From positions 3,968,001 to 4,032,000 of the forward strand of contig NZ_CP147846.1 of the NCBI RefSeq assembly GCF_037327425.1: a stretch of DNA of 64,000 bases, in the 5' to 3' direction. A program made the translations under genes and the position numbers. The notes beneath the pieces were generated by a model. The model was not told the origin of the DNA. It searched no databases and was given only the letters and a program-made list of their open reading frames with translations. Below, one piece after another: positions 8,176 through 16,971 of this stretch (the first letter of the stretch is position 1; every line of letters starts with the position of its first letter). Source of the stretch: Rhodococcus sovatensis (GTDB lineage: Bacteria > Actinomycetota > Actinomycetes > Mycobacteriales > Mycobacteriaceae).

Positions 8176-8446
8176 GGCTGTACGGGACCGGCCCGAATCC
8201 CTTCCATCCGTTGCGGCGAAGCTGATCGAGCCCGCGATGATATCCGGTACGAGCATAGGCGTACGCGGTGATGGTCTGCCCACTCTCCAGAGCGGCCTCG
8301 GCCAGGTAAGCCCACGCGATGGACGCCGTCGGATTGTCGGCCGCCACCTTCGCCGGATCCGCGTGGTTCAGCAGTGCGGACTCTGCCTCGTCGTCGCCGG
8401 GAAGCAGCGTTGGCTGTGGTCCGAGCAAGTCACCGAAAGAAGTCAT
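8030..8446 (-). CDS. DUF3151 family protein (Rv0360c-like)
   Basis: This 138-aa soluble protein is conserved in mycolic-acid bacteria. Its N-terminus, TSFGDLLGPQPTLLPGD, and the TPR-like middle, AWAYLAEAALESGQTITAYAYART, match DUF3151 as I know it. Function is unknown. In M. tuberculosis the ortholog Rv0360c follows the M50 gene and precedes Rv0361, the same context as here with four extra units in between. ATG 8446 is chosen; ATG 8455, three codons upstream, has GGGGCACA before it and is nearly as good. It is divergent from the Rv0361-like gene. Confidence 0.8.
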   Translation of the reverse strand: MTSFGDLLGPQPTLLPGDDEAESALLNHADPAKVAADNPTASIAWAYLAEAALESGQTITAYAYARTGYHRGLDQLRRNGWKGFGPVPYSHEPNRGFLRCVAVLAKAARDIGENDEYARCLDLLEDSDPKAAEALGLG

Positions 8447-8551
8447 GACGACCATTGTGCCCCGACACCCGCACAGGTTGCGGCCGGCCACCCACCCTGG
8501 CGCATTAGGCTCGTTGTTTCGCGCAGTCTCGGTCAGTTGGGAGTAGGCAAG

Positions 8552-9553
8552 GTGTCGGAGAAGGACGAGTCGAAACCACGGGCAGACGAGCCTGCCACCG
8601 AGGCAATCCCGAAGCAGGGCGGCCCTGCCGAGCCTGCCGCCACTCCCCCAGCCAAGTCGGTGTCGGGCGACAAGCCGAAGAGCACGCCTCGATCGGCGGC
8701 ACAACCTAGCTCGGAGAAGCCCGATCCTGCAGGATCGGAACCTGCTCCGTCCACATCGGTTCCGGCAGAGGACTCGGCAGCTGACGTGCCGAAAGAGGAT
8801 GCGGCGGTAGTCGACGCCGCGCCCACGCAGGCCATCGACATCACGAAGTCCAGCAGCGCACAGACCGACCCTGCGACACCGGATTCCCCAGCGGCCGACA
8901 CCACCGAGGCCGAGACCACCGCGCTACCGAAGGTGGTACGCAGCCAACCCCGTGCGGTCGCGAAGCCGCCGGTCGGGCCGCGTCGCATTCCAGCACGTGG
9001 TGAGGACCCGAACGCCCGAGCCGAGGCACGCGGTGCGATCGCTCGGTCCCGCGGTTCCGCACAGCAAGCGAAACCGCTCCGAGTCGGCCCGACGCCCGAG
9101 CAGGCGAAGCCGCGCAGCAAAGGCGGACGCCGGTGGATCGCGGCGCTCGCAGCAGCAGTGTTGCTGTTCGCAGCCGTCGGCGTCGCGGGATACCTCTATC
9201 TGTCCGGGGATCGCGCCGAAGACTCCCCGGACGCACAAATCCGAACGCAGGTGACGTCGTTCACAGAGGCGTTGTCGTCGGGGGATCTGGCGACGCTCCG
9301 GGCTTCGTCGTGTGGAGACCTGGCCGTGTACTACCGCGATATCCCGGACGCCGAGTTCGCCGAGGTGCACCGGATAGCGGCCGAGCAAGGGAACATCCCC
9401 GTCGTCGACGGTATCGACGCCGTACAGATCACTGGCGACACCGCAATCGTGCAGGTCCTCGCGTACACCGCCGCGAATCCGAACGAGCGCTCACCGCGAA
9501 CGTTCGATCTGCGGCTCGAAGGCGAGGACTGGAAAGTCTGCAATCCGGAGTAA
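8552..9553 (+). CDS. Proline/alanine-rich single-pass membrane protein (Rv0361-like)
   Basis: This 333-aa protein has a long disordered cytoplasmic part rich in Pro, Ala, Glu and Lys (residues 1-195), a single membrane helix (about 198-218, IAALAAAVLLFAAVGVAGYLY), and an extracytoplasmic domain of about 110 residues. That domain resembles the DUF4878/NTF2-like fold, with two Cys (SSCGD and VCNPE) that could pair. Rv0361 has the same layout and position. The function is unknown. The GTG start at 8552 fits a normal length and lies about 105 bp from the divergent DUF3151 start. Confidence 0.75.
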   Translation: MSEKDESKPRADEPATEAIPKQGGPAEPAATPPAKSVSGDKPKSTPRSAAQPSSEKPDPAGSEPAPSTSVPAEDSAADVPKEDAAVVDAAPTQAIDITKSSSAQTDPATPDSPAADTTEAETTALPKVVRSQPRAVAKPPVGPRRIPARGEDPNARAEARGAIARSRGSAQQAKPLRVGPTPEQAKPRSKGGRRWIAALAAAVLLFAAVGVAGYLYLSGDRAEDSPDAQIRTQVTSFTEALSSGDLATLRASSCGDLAVYYRDIPDAEFAEVHRIAAEQGNIPVVDGIDAVQITGDTAIVQVLAYTAANPNERSPRTFDLRLEGEDWKVCNPE

Positions 9554-9566
9554 CGAAGCCGAAATA

Positions 9567-9635
9567 GCGGTGCGGCTCCGCCGCAGTGGCGCGATCAAGT
9601 GCACCATCACACACTTAACCGTGCCACTGCGCGGG
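9567..9635 (-). repeat. Modular palindromic repeat, copy 1
   Basis: Arms CAGTGGCGCGATCAAGTG (9584-9601) and CACTTAACCGTGCCACTG (9612-9629) pair at 15 of 18 positions around a 10-bp loop. A flanking GCGGCTCCGCCGC module lies on the left, so this copy is reversed relative to copies 2-5. It fills the gap between the converging ends of the Rv0361-like gene and fba. Confidence 0.85.
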
Positions 9636-9640
9636 ACGCG

Positions 9641-10681
9641 CTATCCAGCAGAAACGCTGCGCCCTGCCGACTTCAGGTCGTTGCACGCCTCGATGACGCG
9701 CGCCGTCATACCGGCCTCGGCCTTCTTGAGGTAGCTACGCGGGTCGTAGGCCTTCTTGTTGCCGACCTCGCCGTCGATCTTCAGCACACCGTCGTAGTTG
9801 CTGAAGAAATGACCGGCAATCGGACGACTGAACGCGTACTGCGTGTCGGTGTCGACATTCATCTTCACAGTGCCGTAGTTCAGAGCCTCTTCGATCTCGC
9901 TCTTCGCCGAACCCGATCCGCCGTGGAAGACGAAGTCGAACGGCTTCGAGCCGGACGCAAGTCCGAGCTTCTCCGAAGCCACGCGCTGCCCATCGGCAAG
10001 CACAGACGGCTTCAGCTTCACGTTGCCGGGCTTGTAGACGCCGTGCACGTTGCCGAACGTCGCAGCGAGGAGGTAGCGGGATCCTGCATCGCCCGCGCCC
10101 AGAGCCTCGACGGTCTTCAAGAAGTCCTCTTCGGAGGTGTAGAGCTTGTCGTTGATCTCGGCCTCGACACCGTCCTCTTCGCCGCCGACGACGCCGATCT
10201 CGATTTCGAGGATGATGCGAGCAGCCGCAGCCTTGGCGAGCAGGTCCTTCGCAATCTCGAGGTTTTCGTCGATCGGGACCGCGGATCCGTCCCACATATG
10301 CGACTGGAACAGCGGGTTACGGCCTGCGTCGACGCGCTCCTGCGAAATGGCGAGCAACGGGCGGACATACGTATCCAACTTGTCCTTGGGGCAGTGGTCG
10401 GTGTGCAGCGCGATGGTGACGTCGTACTTCGCAGCGATCACGTGCGCGAATTCGGCCAGCGCCACAGCGCCGGTGACCATGTCCTTGATACCCAGGCCGG
10501 AGCCGAACTCGGCGCCACCGGTCGAGAACTGGATGATGCCGTCGCTACCCGCGTCGGCGAAGCCCTTGATCGCGGCGTTGATGGACTCGGAACCCACGCA
10601 GTTGATTGCCGGAAATGCGAATTGGTGTTCCTTGGCCCGGCCGAGCATCTCGGCGTAGACCTCGGGAGTTGCTATCGGCAC
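9641..10681 (-). CDS. fba: Class II fructose-bisphosphate aldolase
   Basis: This 346-aa zinc-dependent aldolase cleaves fructose 1,6-bisphosphate to glyceraldehyde 3-phosphate and dihydroxyacetone phosphate in glycolysis, and works in reverse in gluconeogenesis. Family motifs are clear: ALHTDHCPKDKLD (zinc His and catalytic Asp), LEIEIGVVGGEEDGVEAE, FGNVHGVYKPGNV, and FHGGSGSAKSEIEEAL for phosphate binding. Length matches actinobacterial Fba. In M. tuberculosis fba is Rv0363c in the same neighbourhood, next to DedA. It is divergent from the first DedA gene with about 195 bp between starts. Confidence 0.95.
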   Translation of the reverse strand: MPIATPEVYAEMLGRAKEHQFAFPAINCVGSESINAAIKGFADAGSDGIIQFSTGGAEFGSGLGIKDMVTGAVALAEFAHVIAAKYDVTIALHTDHCPKDKLDTYVRPLLAISQERVDAGRNPLFQSHMWDGSAVPIDENLEIAKDLLAKAAAARIILEIEIGVVGGEEDGVEAEINDKLYTSEEDFLKTVEALGAGDAGSRYLLAATFGNVHGVYKPGNVKLKPSVLADGQRVASEKLGLASGSKPFDFVFHGGSGSAKSEIEEALNYGTVKMNVDTDTQYAFSRPIAGHFFSNYDGVLKIDGEVGNKKAYDPRSYLKKAEAGMTARVIEACNDLKSAGRSVSAG

Positions 10682-10875
10682 GGCGTCATTCCTCCATGTG
10701 AAGAGATTGATTGTCCAGTGCAGTATGGCAAGTCCAAGCGCCGCGTGTCGCGGTACCCACCCACATCCCCCTCGGCACCACCACTCCCGAACGTGACGAA
10801 TCGGACACCGCTCTCGCGGCAGTTCACCAGCTGTTGCTTACGGTTGTCCCAGCTTCGGCCGGTAGGGTGGGCGCC

Positions 10876-11604
10876 GTGAGTCTTCTTGCTGCCTCGGAAT
10901 CCGTGACGACAAACCTGGCACTTCTGCCCGGATTTCTCGATCCGGTGAATCTGCTCAACTCGTTCGGCACCTGGGTGCTGGTCGGGTTGCTGCTCGTCGT
11001 CTTCATCGAATCCGGGCTGCTGTTCCCGCTGCTACCTGGTGACTCACTGCTCTTCACCGCCGGCTTGATCGCGGCATCGAAGTCCGACGAGATTCCCCCG
11101 TTCGCGTCCATCTGGGTGCTGATCATCCTCATTCCGATCGCCGCCATCCTCGGCGATCAGGTCGGATACTTCATCGGCACCAAGGGCGGCGCGGCTCTGT
11201 TCAAGTCGAACGATTCGAAGTTCTTCAAGAAGAAGTACATCGACGAGTCACACGCATTCTTCGAAAAGCACGGCCCGATCACGATCATCCTGGCTCGATT
11301 CGTACCGATCGTGCGCACGTTCGCGCCCGTCGTCGCCGGCGCATCGAGGATGAAGTACTCGATCTTCCTCACCTACAACGTCGTCGGCGGCGTCATCTGG
11401 GGTGCTGGCGTGACCATGCTCGGCTACCTGCTCGGTCAGATCCAGTTCATCCGAGACAACGTCGACATCATCTTCATCCTGATCGTCCTCGTCTCGGTGC
11501 TGCCGATCGTCATCGAGGTCGGCAAGCGCATGCTCAAGGCACGCAAGACGCCGCTGGCGGAAGCGACGGACGCCATCGACGCGCAGCAGGATCCCCACTC
11601 CTAG
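10876..11604 (+). CDS. DedA-family membrane protein (Rv0364-like), first of two
   Basis: This 242-aa DedA/VTT-domain protein has the family's re-entrant signature: FIESGLLFPLLPGDSLLF (about 40-57) and, after the mid-loop, FARFVPIVRTF-type ARFVPIVRTFAPVVAGAS. Several membrane helices follow, ending in a basic tail. DedA proteins are linked to lipid flipping (undecaprenyl phosphate and phospholipids), membrane potential and drug tolerance. GTG 10876 gives a normal length; the frame is open further upstream without typical DedA sequence. The second DedA gene starts 20 bp downstream, suggesting an operon. Confidence 0.88.
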   Translation: MSLLAASESVTTNLALLPGFLDPVNLLNSFGTWVLVGLLLVVFIESGLLFPLLPGDSLLFTAGLIAASKSDEIPPFASIWVLIILIPIAAILGDQVGYFIGTKGGAALFKSNDSKFFKKKYIDESHAFFEKHGPITIILARFVPIVRTFAPVVAGASRMKYSIFLTYNVVGGVIWGAGVTMLGYLLGQIQFIRDNVDIIFILIVLVSVLPIVIEVGKRMLKARKTPLAEATDAIDAQQDPHS

Positions 11605-11623
11605 ACCGCGGAACTCTGCAATC

Positions 11624-12286
11624 GTGATTGAGTCGATGGGCCAGTTCGGCCCCCTCGCAACCGCCGGTCCACTAGTGGTGTGGATCGTGGTGGTGACGTT
11701 CGTGTTCATCGAATGCGCCGTCATCATCGGCCTGTTCCTTCCTGGCGATTCGATGCTCATCACCGCGGGCATCGTCATGGCGACGCACGCGTCGGGCACA
11801 GCCCACGTGTGGGCTCTGTCGGCCGGCGCGATGATCGCGGCGATCGCGGGCAACCAGGTCGGCTACGTCATCGGACACCGAACCGGCTCGACGCTCGTCG
11901 CGCGCAAGAACGGCAAGTACCTCAACACCAAGAACTTGCACAAGGTCAACCTGCTGCTCGAAAAGCACGGATTCTGGGCAGTCCTGGTGGCCCGATGGAT
12001 TCCCTGGGTCCGCACACTGTGCCCGATGGTTGCAGGCGCTGCGAAGATGAATCACCGTCGGTACACCATCGCCAGCACGCTCGGCGCAATCATCTGGGCA
12101 CCGGTTCTCCTGCTTCTGGGCTTCTACTTCGGGAGCTTTCTCGAGATGGTGCCATGGCTATTGCCCGCAGTCCTGATCTCGATGGTCGTTCTCCTTGTCA
12201 CCGGCACCGGCCTCGGCATCTGGCAATATCGAAAAGAGATGGCCAAACCCGCCGAAACCATCGAGGTCGAAGAAGTACTCGAGTAG
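11624..12286 (+). CDS. DedA-family membrane protein, second of two
   Basis: This 220-aa DedA/VTT protein has FIECAVIIGLFLPGDSMLI in the first half and VARWIPWVRTLCPMVAGAAKM in the second, the same paired signatures as its neighbour. The two are diverged, so the tandem is an old duplication or two distinct subfamilies. It starts at GTG 11624, 20 bp after the first DedA stop. The acidic tail (ETIEVEEVLE) is unlike the basic tail of the first protein. It probably acts on lipid carriers in the inner membrane; the exact substrate is unknown. Confidence 0.87.
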   Translation: MIESMGQFGPLATAGPLVVWIVVVTFVFIECAVIIGLFLPGDSMLITAGIVMATHASGTAHVWALSAGAMIAAIAGNQVGYVIGHRTGSTLVARKNGKYLNTKNLHKVNLLLEKHGFWAVLVARWIPWVRTLCPMVAGAAKMNHRRYTIASTLGAIIWAPVLLLLGFYFGSFLEMVPWLLPAVLISMVVLLVTGTGLGIWQYRKEMAKPAETIEVEEVLE

Positions 12287-12287
12287 G

Positions 12288-13061
12288 TCAGCTCTTGTGC
12301 CCGACGACGAAGATTCGCCGGAACGGAAACAGCGTCCCCGCGGGTGTCGACGGGTACGCATCACGAAGCAGTTGAGCGTACTGCTGCTCGAATCGTTGCC
12401 GCTGCTCGTCATCGAGGGCATCCAGCACCGGCCGAAGTCCGGTCCCACGTACCCATTCGAGCACGGGGTCCTCACCCTGAAGCACATGCACGTACGTCGT
12501 CTCCCAGGCGTCGACGGCCATGCCCGTGGCGAGTAGCGCCGACGCATACTCCTCGGCCCGATCGGTGCTATCCCCACTGCGAAGAACTCCACGCAGGAGA
12601 GGCGACCAGGCCGCGGATTCGGCGAGGCCGCGCATGAGGACGTGCGACGGGGCGTCGAAATTCCCGGGGACCTGCCACGCGAGGCTGCCACCGGCATTCA
12701 ACTGCGACGCCCAAGCGCGGATCAGTTCTCGGTGCTGCGGTACCCACTGCAGGGCAGCGTTGGCAACCACAAGATCGATGCCGGACGCGTCGAACGCAGC
12801 GATGTCACCCTCGACTACCGTGACGTTCGCCGGGAGTCGACTCGGCTGCTTGGCGACCATGTCGGGTGAGGAATCGATCCCGACTATGTTCGCCTCCGGC
12901 CATCGCTCCGCCAGTGTCGCCGTCTGCACCCCAGTGCCGCATCCGAGATCGACGACTTGCCTCGGCGACTCGTGCCGTACGCGGCCGAGGAGCTCGAAGT
13001 ACGGCCGCGTCCTCTCGTCTGCGTAGCGCTGGTACACGGCTGGATTCCACGAGGTTGCCAC
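12288..13061 (-). CDS. tam: Trans-aconitate 2-methyltransferase (Tam-like)
   Basis: This 257-aa SAM-dependent methyltransferase has motif I VVDLGCGTGVQT (about 33-44), an acidic motif II (VGIDSSPDMV), and VVANAALQWVPQH, whose ANAALQW is characteristic of Tam. Tam methylates trans-aconitate, a spontaneous and inhibitory by-product of the citrate cycle, so that it no longer inhibits aconitase. The N-terminus WNPAVYQRYADERTRPYFEL also fits. It converges on the second DedA gene with only 1 bp between stops. Confidence 0.85.
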   Translation of the reverse strand: MATSWNPAVYQRYADERTRPYFELLGRVRHESPRQVVDLGCGTGVQTATLAERWPEANIVGIDSSPDMVAKQPSRLPANVTVVEGDIAAFDASGIDLVVANAALQWVPQHRELIRAWASQLNAGGSLAWQVPGNFDAPSHVLMRGLAESAAWSPLLRGVLRSGDSTDRAEEYASALLATGMAVDAWETTYVHVLQGEDPVLEWVRGTGLRPVLDALDDEQRQRFEQQYAQLLRDAYPSTPAGTLFPFRRIFVVGHKS

Positions 13062-13089
13062 AATCCAATACCTTAACTAACCAATTGCG

Positions 13090-14223
13090 CTAGCTGAGGA
13101 AGCCCGCTGCCGACACCGTGAACGCAGCCTCCATCAGCATCCACCCGCTCAGTTGGACGGCGAAGTCGCGTTCGGGAACAGGCGAGGATCGAACCGTTCC
13201 GCCGCTGAAGGTCGCTACGGACAAGCCCGGTCCAGGCAAGCGCGCCTGCTTCTCCCACGCCGCACCGAACAACGGGTGGTCCTCCACCTCGAGTCGGTTC
13301 TCCCAAGCCGCGTCCGCGGAGGCGAGCACGATCGAGGCCGCCAGCGCGCGCGACGCCTGATCCTCGTCGGTATCACCGGGCAGGTCGGTCGCAACGAACG
13401 CGAGATAGCGGGCGAGAATGCCGTTGAACAGCCCACCGTCACCACCACCGCCACCGCCGATGACAAGGTCGCGACACAGCCGAGTTTCGACGGCCGCAAC
13501 CAGTGCGTGCACACGTTCACGATGCCGAGCGTCGCCCAGCCGGACTGCGAGCTCGGTCTCGATGCCGAGCACGACACCCTGGCAGTAGCTGTACACGGCC
13601 CGATCGAGCACACCCTGGTCCCTGGCCGGTCCGCCTGGTCGGATGCCATCGAGAATCAGGCCGCTCTCCTGATCCTTCAGCTTGGTATCCATCCAGTCGG
13701 CCATCGCCTGCGCGCGCCACAGTCGTCCTGTCCTCGCGAGAAGGATCGATGCGGGCCCGTTCGCCGGCGCATTGAAGAAGTCGTCACCTTTGCGCCACGG
13801 AATTCCGCCACCCGCCCGCGGAGACCAGGCGTCGAACAATTCCATCTCGACCTTCTGGATACCGGTCCGGTTACCGACCGAGTGCAACCGCTGAGCGCGT
13901 TCGAGCGCCAGACCGAGCCACGCCATGTCGTCGTAGTAGTTGTTGGTCCATCCAGTGATGTTTCGGATGCGGTGCGCACGAGCTATTTTCGCCAGTCGTC
14001 GGCGACGCTTGGACGTAGGCTCACGACTGGCCGCATCGACGGCGCAATCGAGCAGATGCGCCTGCCACCAGTAGTGCCATTTGAGGAACAGACGCTCGCG
14101 CCGCACAGGTGGCCATGCGACGACGCCGAGCGCCGTGCCCGGCAGACCCCACAGCCGTCGCACGTGCCGCGCCAGAACCGCCCCCTCCGCCGCGTCTGCC
14201 CGCTGCGCCCATAGCTCCTGCAT
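13090..14223 (-). CDS. Glycoside hydrolase family 76-type protein (Rv0365c-like)
   Basis: This 377-aa protein has the (alpha/alpha)6-barrel features of GH76 alpha-1,6-mannanases, including the catalytic Asp pair in NNYYDDMAWLGLAL. Actinobacterial members may act on mannan-containing envelope lipids, but a cytoplasmic location is suggested here because no signal peptide is seen. ATG 14223 has AGGA nine bases upstream and gives almost the length I recall for Rv0365c; ATG 14241 is the alternative. A Gly run near residue 290 (IGGGGGGDGG) is a flexible loop. It follows the SpoU gene on the same strand. Confidence 0.82.
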   Translation of the reverse strand: MQELWAQRADAAEGAVLARHVRRLWGLPGTALGVVAWPPVRRERLFLKWHYWWQAHLLDCAVDAASREPTSKRRRRLAKIARAHRIRNITGWTNNYYDDMAWLGLALERAQRLHSVGNRTGIQKVEMELFDAWSPRAGGGIPWRKGDDFFNAPANGPASILLARTGRLWRAQAMADWMDTKLKDQESGLILDGIRPGGPARDQGVLDRAVYSYCQGVVLGIETELAVRLGDARHRERVHALVAAVETRLCRDLVIGGGGGGDGGLFNGILARYLAFVATDLPGDTDEDQASRALAASIVLASADAAWENRLEVEDHPLFGAAWEKQARLPGPGLSVATFSGGTVRSSPVPERDFAVQLSGWMLMEAAFTVSAAGFLS

Positions 14224-14266
14224 AACCGAAGATCCTGCCATCTGCCACTGGAACCGACACAAACAG

Positions 14267-14944
14267 TCAGGGCCAAGCCTGTGACAGGTCAGCATGACGC
14301 CTGATCCACGAGTGCATCGCGATCCCGGCGGCGACGCCGGCGTTGATGCTTCGGGTAGAACCGAACTGGGCAATGGACACCGTCATCGACGCGCCTGCCC
14401 GTGCGTCGGCAGTCACCCCTGGGCCCTCCTGCCCGAACAACAGCAGACACTCGCGCGGTAGATCTGCAGTCTCGATCGGCACCGATCCCGGCGTATTGTC
14501 GACGGCCACGACGGTCAGCCCCTCGGCACGGGCGTACACGAGCAGATCTGCGACCGTCTCGTGGTGGTGGATGTGCTGATAGCGGTCGGTGACCATCGCA
14601 CCTCGCCTGTTCCAGCGTCGGCGCCCCACGATGTGAACTGCCTGTGCAGCAAATGCATTGGCGGTGCGCACCACAGTCCCGATGTTGGCATCGTTGCCGA
14701 AATTCTCGATGGCAACGTGGAGTGGATGACGCCGGGTGTCGATATCGGCGACTATCGCTTCCCGCGTCCAGTAGCGGTAGGCGTCGACGACGTTGCGGCG
14801 ATCGCCCTCGTCGAGAAGTTCGGTGTCGAACTCCAACCCCACTGGCCTTGGTTCGTCGTGTTCCTGCTCCCAGGGCCCGACGCCGCGCGGATGCTCGCCC
14901 CACTCAGTGGGACCGGCGCCGTCTTCGGTATCGTTGCTGCTCAA
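14267..14944 (-). CDS. SpoU/TrmH-family RNA 2'-O-methyltransferase (Rv0380c-like)
   Basis: This 225-aa SPOUT methyltransferase has motif 1 ENFGNDANIGTVVRTANAF, motif 2 LLLFGQEGPGV and motif 3 FGSTRSINAGVAAGIAMHSW, which together form the trefoil-knot SAM site. It would methylate a ribose 2'-OH in tRNA or rRNA; the target base cannot be read from sequence. The TTG start (14944) overlaps the TGA stop of the upstream lipoprotein gene (TTGA), so the two are translationally coupled. In M. tuberculosis the ortholog Rv0380c lies near pyrE, as here. Confidence 0.87.
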   Translation of the reverse strand: MSSNDTEDGAGPTEWGEHPRGVGPWEQEHDEPRPVGLEFDTELLDEGDRRNVVDAYRYWTREAIVADIDTRRHPLHVAIENFGNDANIGTVVRTANAFAAQAVHIVGRRRWNRRGAMVTDRYQHIHHHETVADLLVYARAEGLTVVAVDNTPGSVPIETADLPRECLLLFGQEGPGVTADARAGASMTVSIAQFGSTRSINAGVAAGIAMHSWIRRHADLSQAWP

Positions 14945-15558
14945 TAGATTTCGTTGCTGTCAGGAGCAATGCGAAAGCCGTGCCCAGTCTCGTCGTTGGT
15001 GCACGAGATACCGTTCGACGCGGACAGGCACGAGTATCCGTCGGCCTCGATCGACTGACCCACCGCGAGCGGGGGATCTATGCTCTCGCCGCCCGAGGTG
15101 TATACAGCGCCACCGGAACACATGAACTCGGCCTCGCCCGCATTGGTGACTCGAATCCCGTTGCCCCAGCTGATCATGCAGTCCTCGGGCCTCGGCGGCA
15201 CTGGCGCCGTCGTTCCTTGGCATCCTGCCTCGGTCCTGCTGGCGAGGGTGACGATGCCGCATTGGAACAACCCGTCGGGCGAAGAGAAATAATAGGCCCC
15301 GTCCAGCGCTGCGTATGTGGTCTGCGGCGTCGGGATCGGTTCGGGTTCCACGGGCGGCGGCGGAGGAGGAGCGGCCTCTGTCGTCGTCGTGACGGGCGCG
15401 GGAAGTTCCGTAGTGGTGGTCGGAGCAACCGTTGTCGTCGTGACAGCGGGTGCGGCAGCGGATTCTGCACCCGACTCGCTGCCGCACCCGGACAGAACTG
15501 CCGCGATCGCCACCGACGCCGCCACTGCCACAAGCTTGTTCACGCGCATATTCGCCAT
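14941..15558 (-). CDS. Lipoprotein with Thr/Pro-rich linker
   Basis: This 205-aa predicted lipoprotein has a short signal peptide ending in a lipobox (VLSGC, Cys 25). It continues into a TTTT/PPPP-rich low-complexity linker (about 35-75) and a C-terminal domain of about 125 residues. That domain has six Cys (FQCGI, AGCQG, EDCMI, FMCSG, YSCLS, ISCTN), likely three disulfides outside the membrane. The family is not recognised, though similar secreted domains are common in Nocardiaceae. ATG 15558 is preferred; ATG 15549 is also possible. The gene ends in a TTGA overlap with the RNA methyltransferase gene. Confidence 0.75.
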   Translation of the reverse strand: MANMRVNKLVAVAASVAIAAVLSGCGSESGAESAAAPAVTTTTVAPTTTTELPAPVTTTTEAAPPPPPPVEPEPIPTPQTTYAALDGAYYFSSPDGLFQCGIVTLASRTEAGCQGTTAPVPPRPEDCMISWGNGIRVTNAGEAEFMCSGGAVYTSGGESIDPPLAVGQSIEADGYSCLSASNGISCTNDETGHGFRIAPDSNEIY

Positions 15559-15641
15559 CGAAGAACCCGACCCCACTTTCGCTCACCCGTACTGCTGAGC
15601 GACCCTACCGGCGTAGCAGGAACCGTGCCGTCGGCAGGCGG

Positions 15642-16430
15642 TTACTTGTGACTGAGCCGCCTGTTGACCTCGCGAGTAAGCCAGGCCGGCGAAAATCGCG
15701 AGCCCAGCGAGAGTGCCTTGGACTGGATCCCGACCGGGAAGTGCACCTTGTGATAAAGCCGCTTCGAGGGCCTGGTGGCGTCGAAGATCGCCTGAGAGAC
15801 GTCTTCGGCGGTCAGCTTGATGCCGAGCGAATTGGTGGTGCCGGTCGAGACGCCCTGCGTCATCGCAGTCTGGACGAACAGTGGCCACATCGCCTTCACC
15901 GAGATGTCGTACTCGGCCCACTCTAGATCGAGCGCTTCGGTGACACCCCGAACCGCGAACTTTGTAGCTCCGTACGTGACCAACTCGGGCTGACCGTAGA
16001 TGGCCGATGCCGAACAGAGATTGATGACCTGCGCACCTCGGGTGGCCTTCAGGTACGGGAATGCAGCAAGAGTCCCGTAGACGACGCCGTTGAAGTTGAT
16101 GTCGATCTGGCGCTTGTGGACTTCGATGGGCATCTCTTCGAAGCGCCCGGCAACGAGGATTCCCGCATTGTTGATCAAGACATCGAGACGGCCGTTCGCT
16201 TCGGCGTCGAACTCCTTCAGCCGCTCTTCCCACTGCTTGGGGTCGGTGACGTCGAGGATTCCGGTGACTACACGTCCGCCGGTGGAGGTTATCGCCTTGT
16301 TCAACGAGGCCAACCCCGTCTCGTCGATGTCGTACGCACCGACGAGGTAACCGGAACGAGCAAATTTCAGGGCAGTGGATCGTCCGATCCCGGCGGCAGC
16401 GCCGGTGATGAACACAGTAGGTGAGGACAC
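15642..16430 (-). CDS. Short-chain dehydrogenase/reductase (SDR)
   Basis: This 262-aa classical SDR has the nucleotide-binding TGAAAGIGRS at the N-terminus, NNAG (about 85), catalytic Ser in LCSASAIYG and the YGATK active-site Tyr/Lys. It resembles the SDRs of mycobacteria that act on long-chain or hydrophobic substrates; the substrate and NAD versus NADP use are unassigned. GTG 16430 places the cofactor motif nine residues from the start as usual; the frame stays open to 16478. It is divergent from the DUF3592-like gene. Confidence 0.83.
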   Translation of the reverse strand: MSSPTVFITGAAAGIGRSTALKFARSGYLVGAYDIDETGLASLNKAITSTGGRVVTGILDVTDPKQWEERLKEFDAEANGRLDVLINNAGILVAGRFEEMPIEVHKRQIDINFNGVVYGTLAAFPYLKATRGAQVINLCSASAIYGQPELVTYGATKFAVRGVTEALDLEWAEYDISVKAMWPLFVQTAMTQGVSTGTTNSLGIKLTAEDVSQAIFDATRPSKRLYHKVHFPVGIQSKALSLGSRFSPAWLTREVNRRLSHK

Positions 16431-16518
16431 TTCGACATGATAGGCGTTACCGCGGTTATCGGTAAGCCCCACGTGCACAATTTCGGGCTAGGCTGGAAAA
16501 GCCTCGAGGAGATTTCGG

Positions 16519-16971
16519 ATGAACCACCAACGAACCGCGCGCGCAGTGGCCGTCGTCACTGCCGGCTATCTTGTCGTTCTCGTTGTCTGGATCGGATGGT
16601 TCAGAGTTGCCGCACCACCGGGCACACTCCCCTATCAACTCGCGGCGCTGGTCGCGGGCTTCGGTACCGCGCTGGGGTTGGCCATGATGGTCGCAAATAG
16701 GCGGACGGCAGAGCAACGGCGATTCGAGAGAAGCGGCGTCGAAGGGTGGGCCACCGTCGAAGAGGTCCGTCCGGTCGACGACACCCACAGTGAGTTGCAG
16801 ATGCAGTTCACGATCCCTGGATCGGCGTCGTTCGCGGGCCGTATCGTCTACTCGATTCCACCCGCAGAGAAAGAACGGTTCCACGCCGGAGCGATCGTGC
16901 CGATCTTGGTAGATCCCTCGGACCATCACCGGGTCCTACTTCTCCCCCGAGAGCCCCTCGACGAGGAATAG
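16519..16971 (+). CDS. DUF3592-like membrane protein
   Basis: This 150-aa protein has two membrane helices (about 8-30 and 38-60) followed by a beta-rich domain of about 90 residues, whose GWATVEEVRPVDD and VYSIPPAEKERFHAGAIVPILVDPSDHHRVLL segments (split around the turn) resemble DUF3592. Such proteins have no assigned role. Its last 36 bases overlap the 3' end of the lysoplasmalogenase gene on the other strand. The start at 16519 gives a normal N-terminal membrane helix. Confidence 0.68.
   Translation: MNHQRTARAVAVVTAGYLVVLVVWIGWFRVAAPPGTLPYQLAALVAGFGTALGLAMMVANRRTAEQRRFERSGVEGWATVEEVRPVDDTHSELQMQFTIPGSASFAGRIVYSIPPAEKERFHAGAIVPILVDPSDHHRVLLLPREPLDEE

Noticed and set aside
7238..8551. Upstream extension of the Rv0361-like frame
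   Set aside because: The frame is open for 438 codons before GTG 8552, but that part is antisense to FUSC and DUF3151 and is Arg/Ser/Thr-rich without a domain.
9599..10879. Long open frame on + strand opposite fba
   Set aside because: It is a shadow of fba. The - strand frame has the clear aldolase motifs and normal codon positions; the + frame has no recognisable domain.
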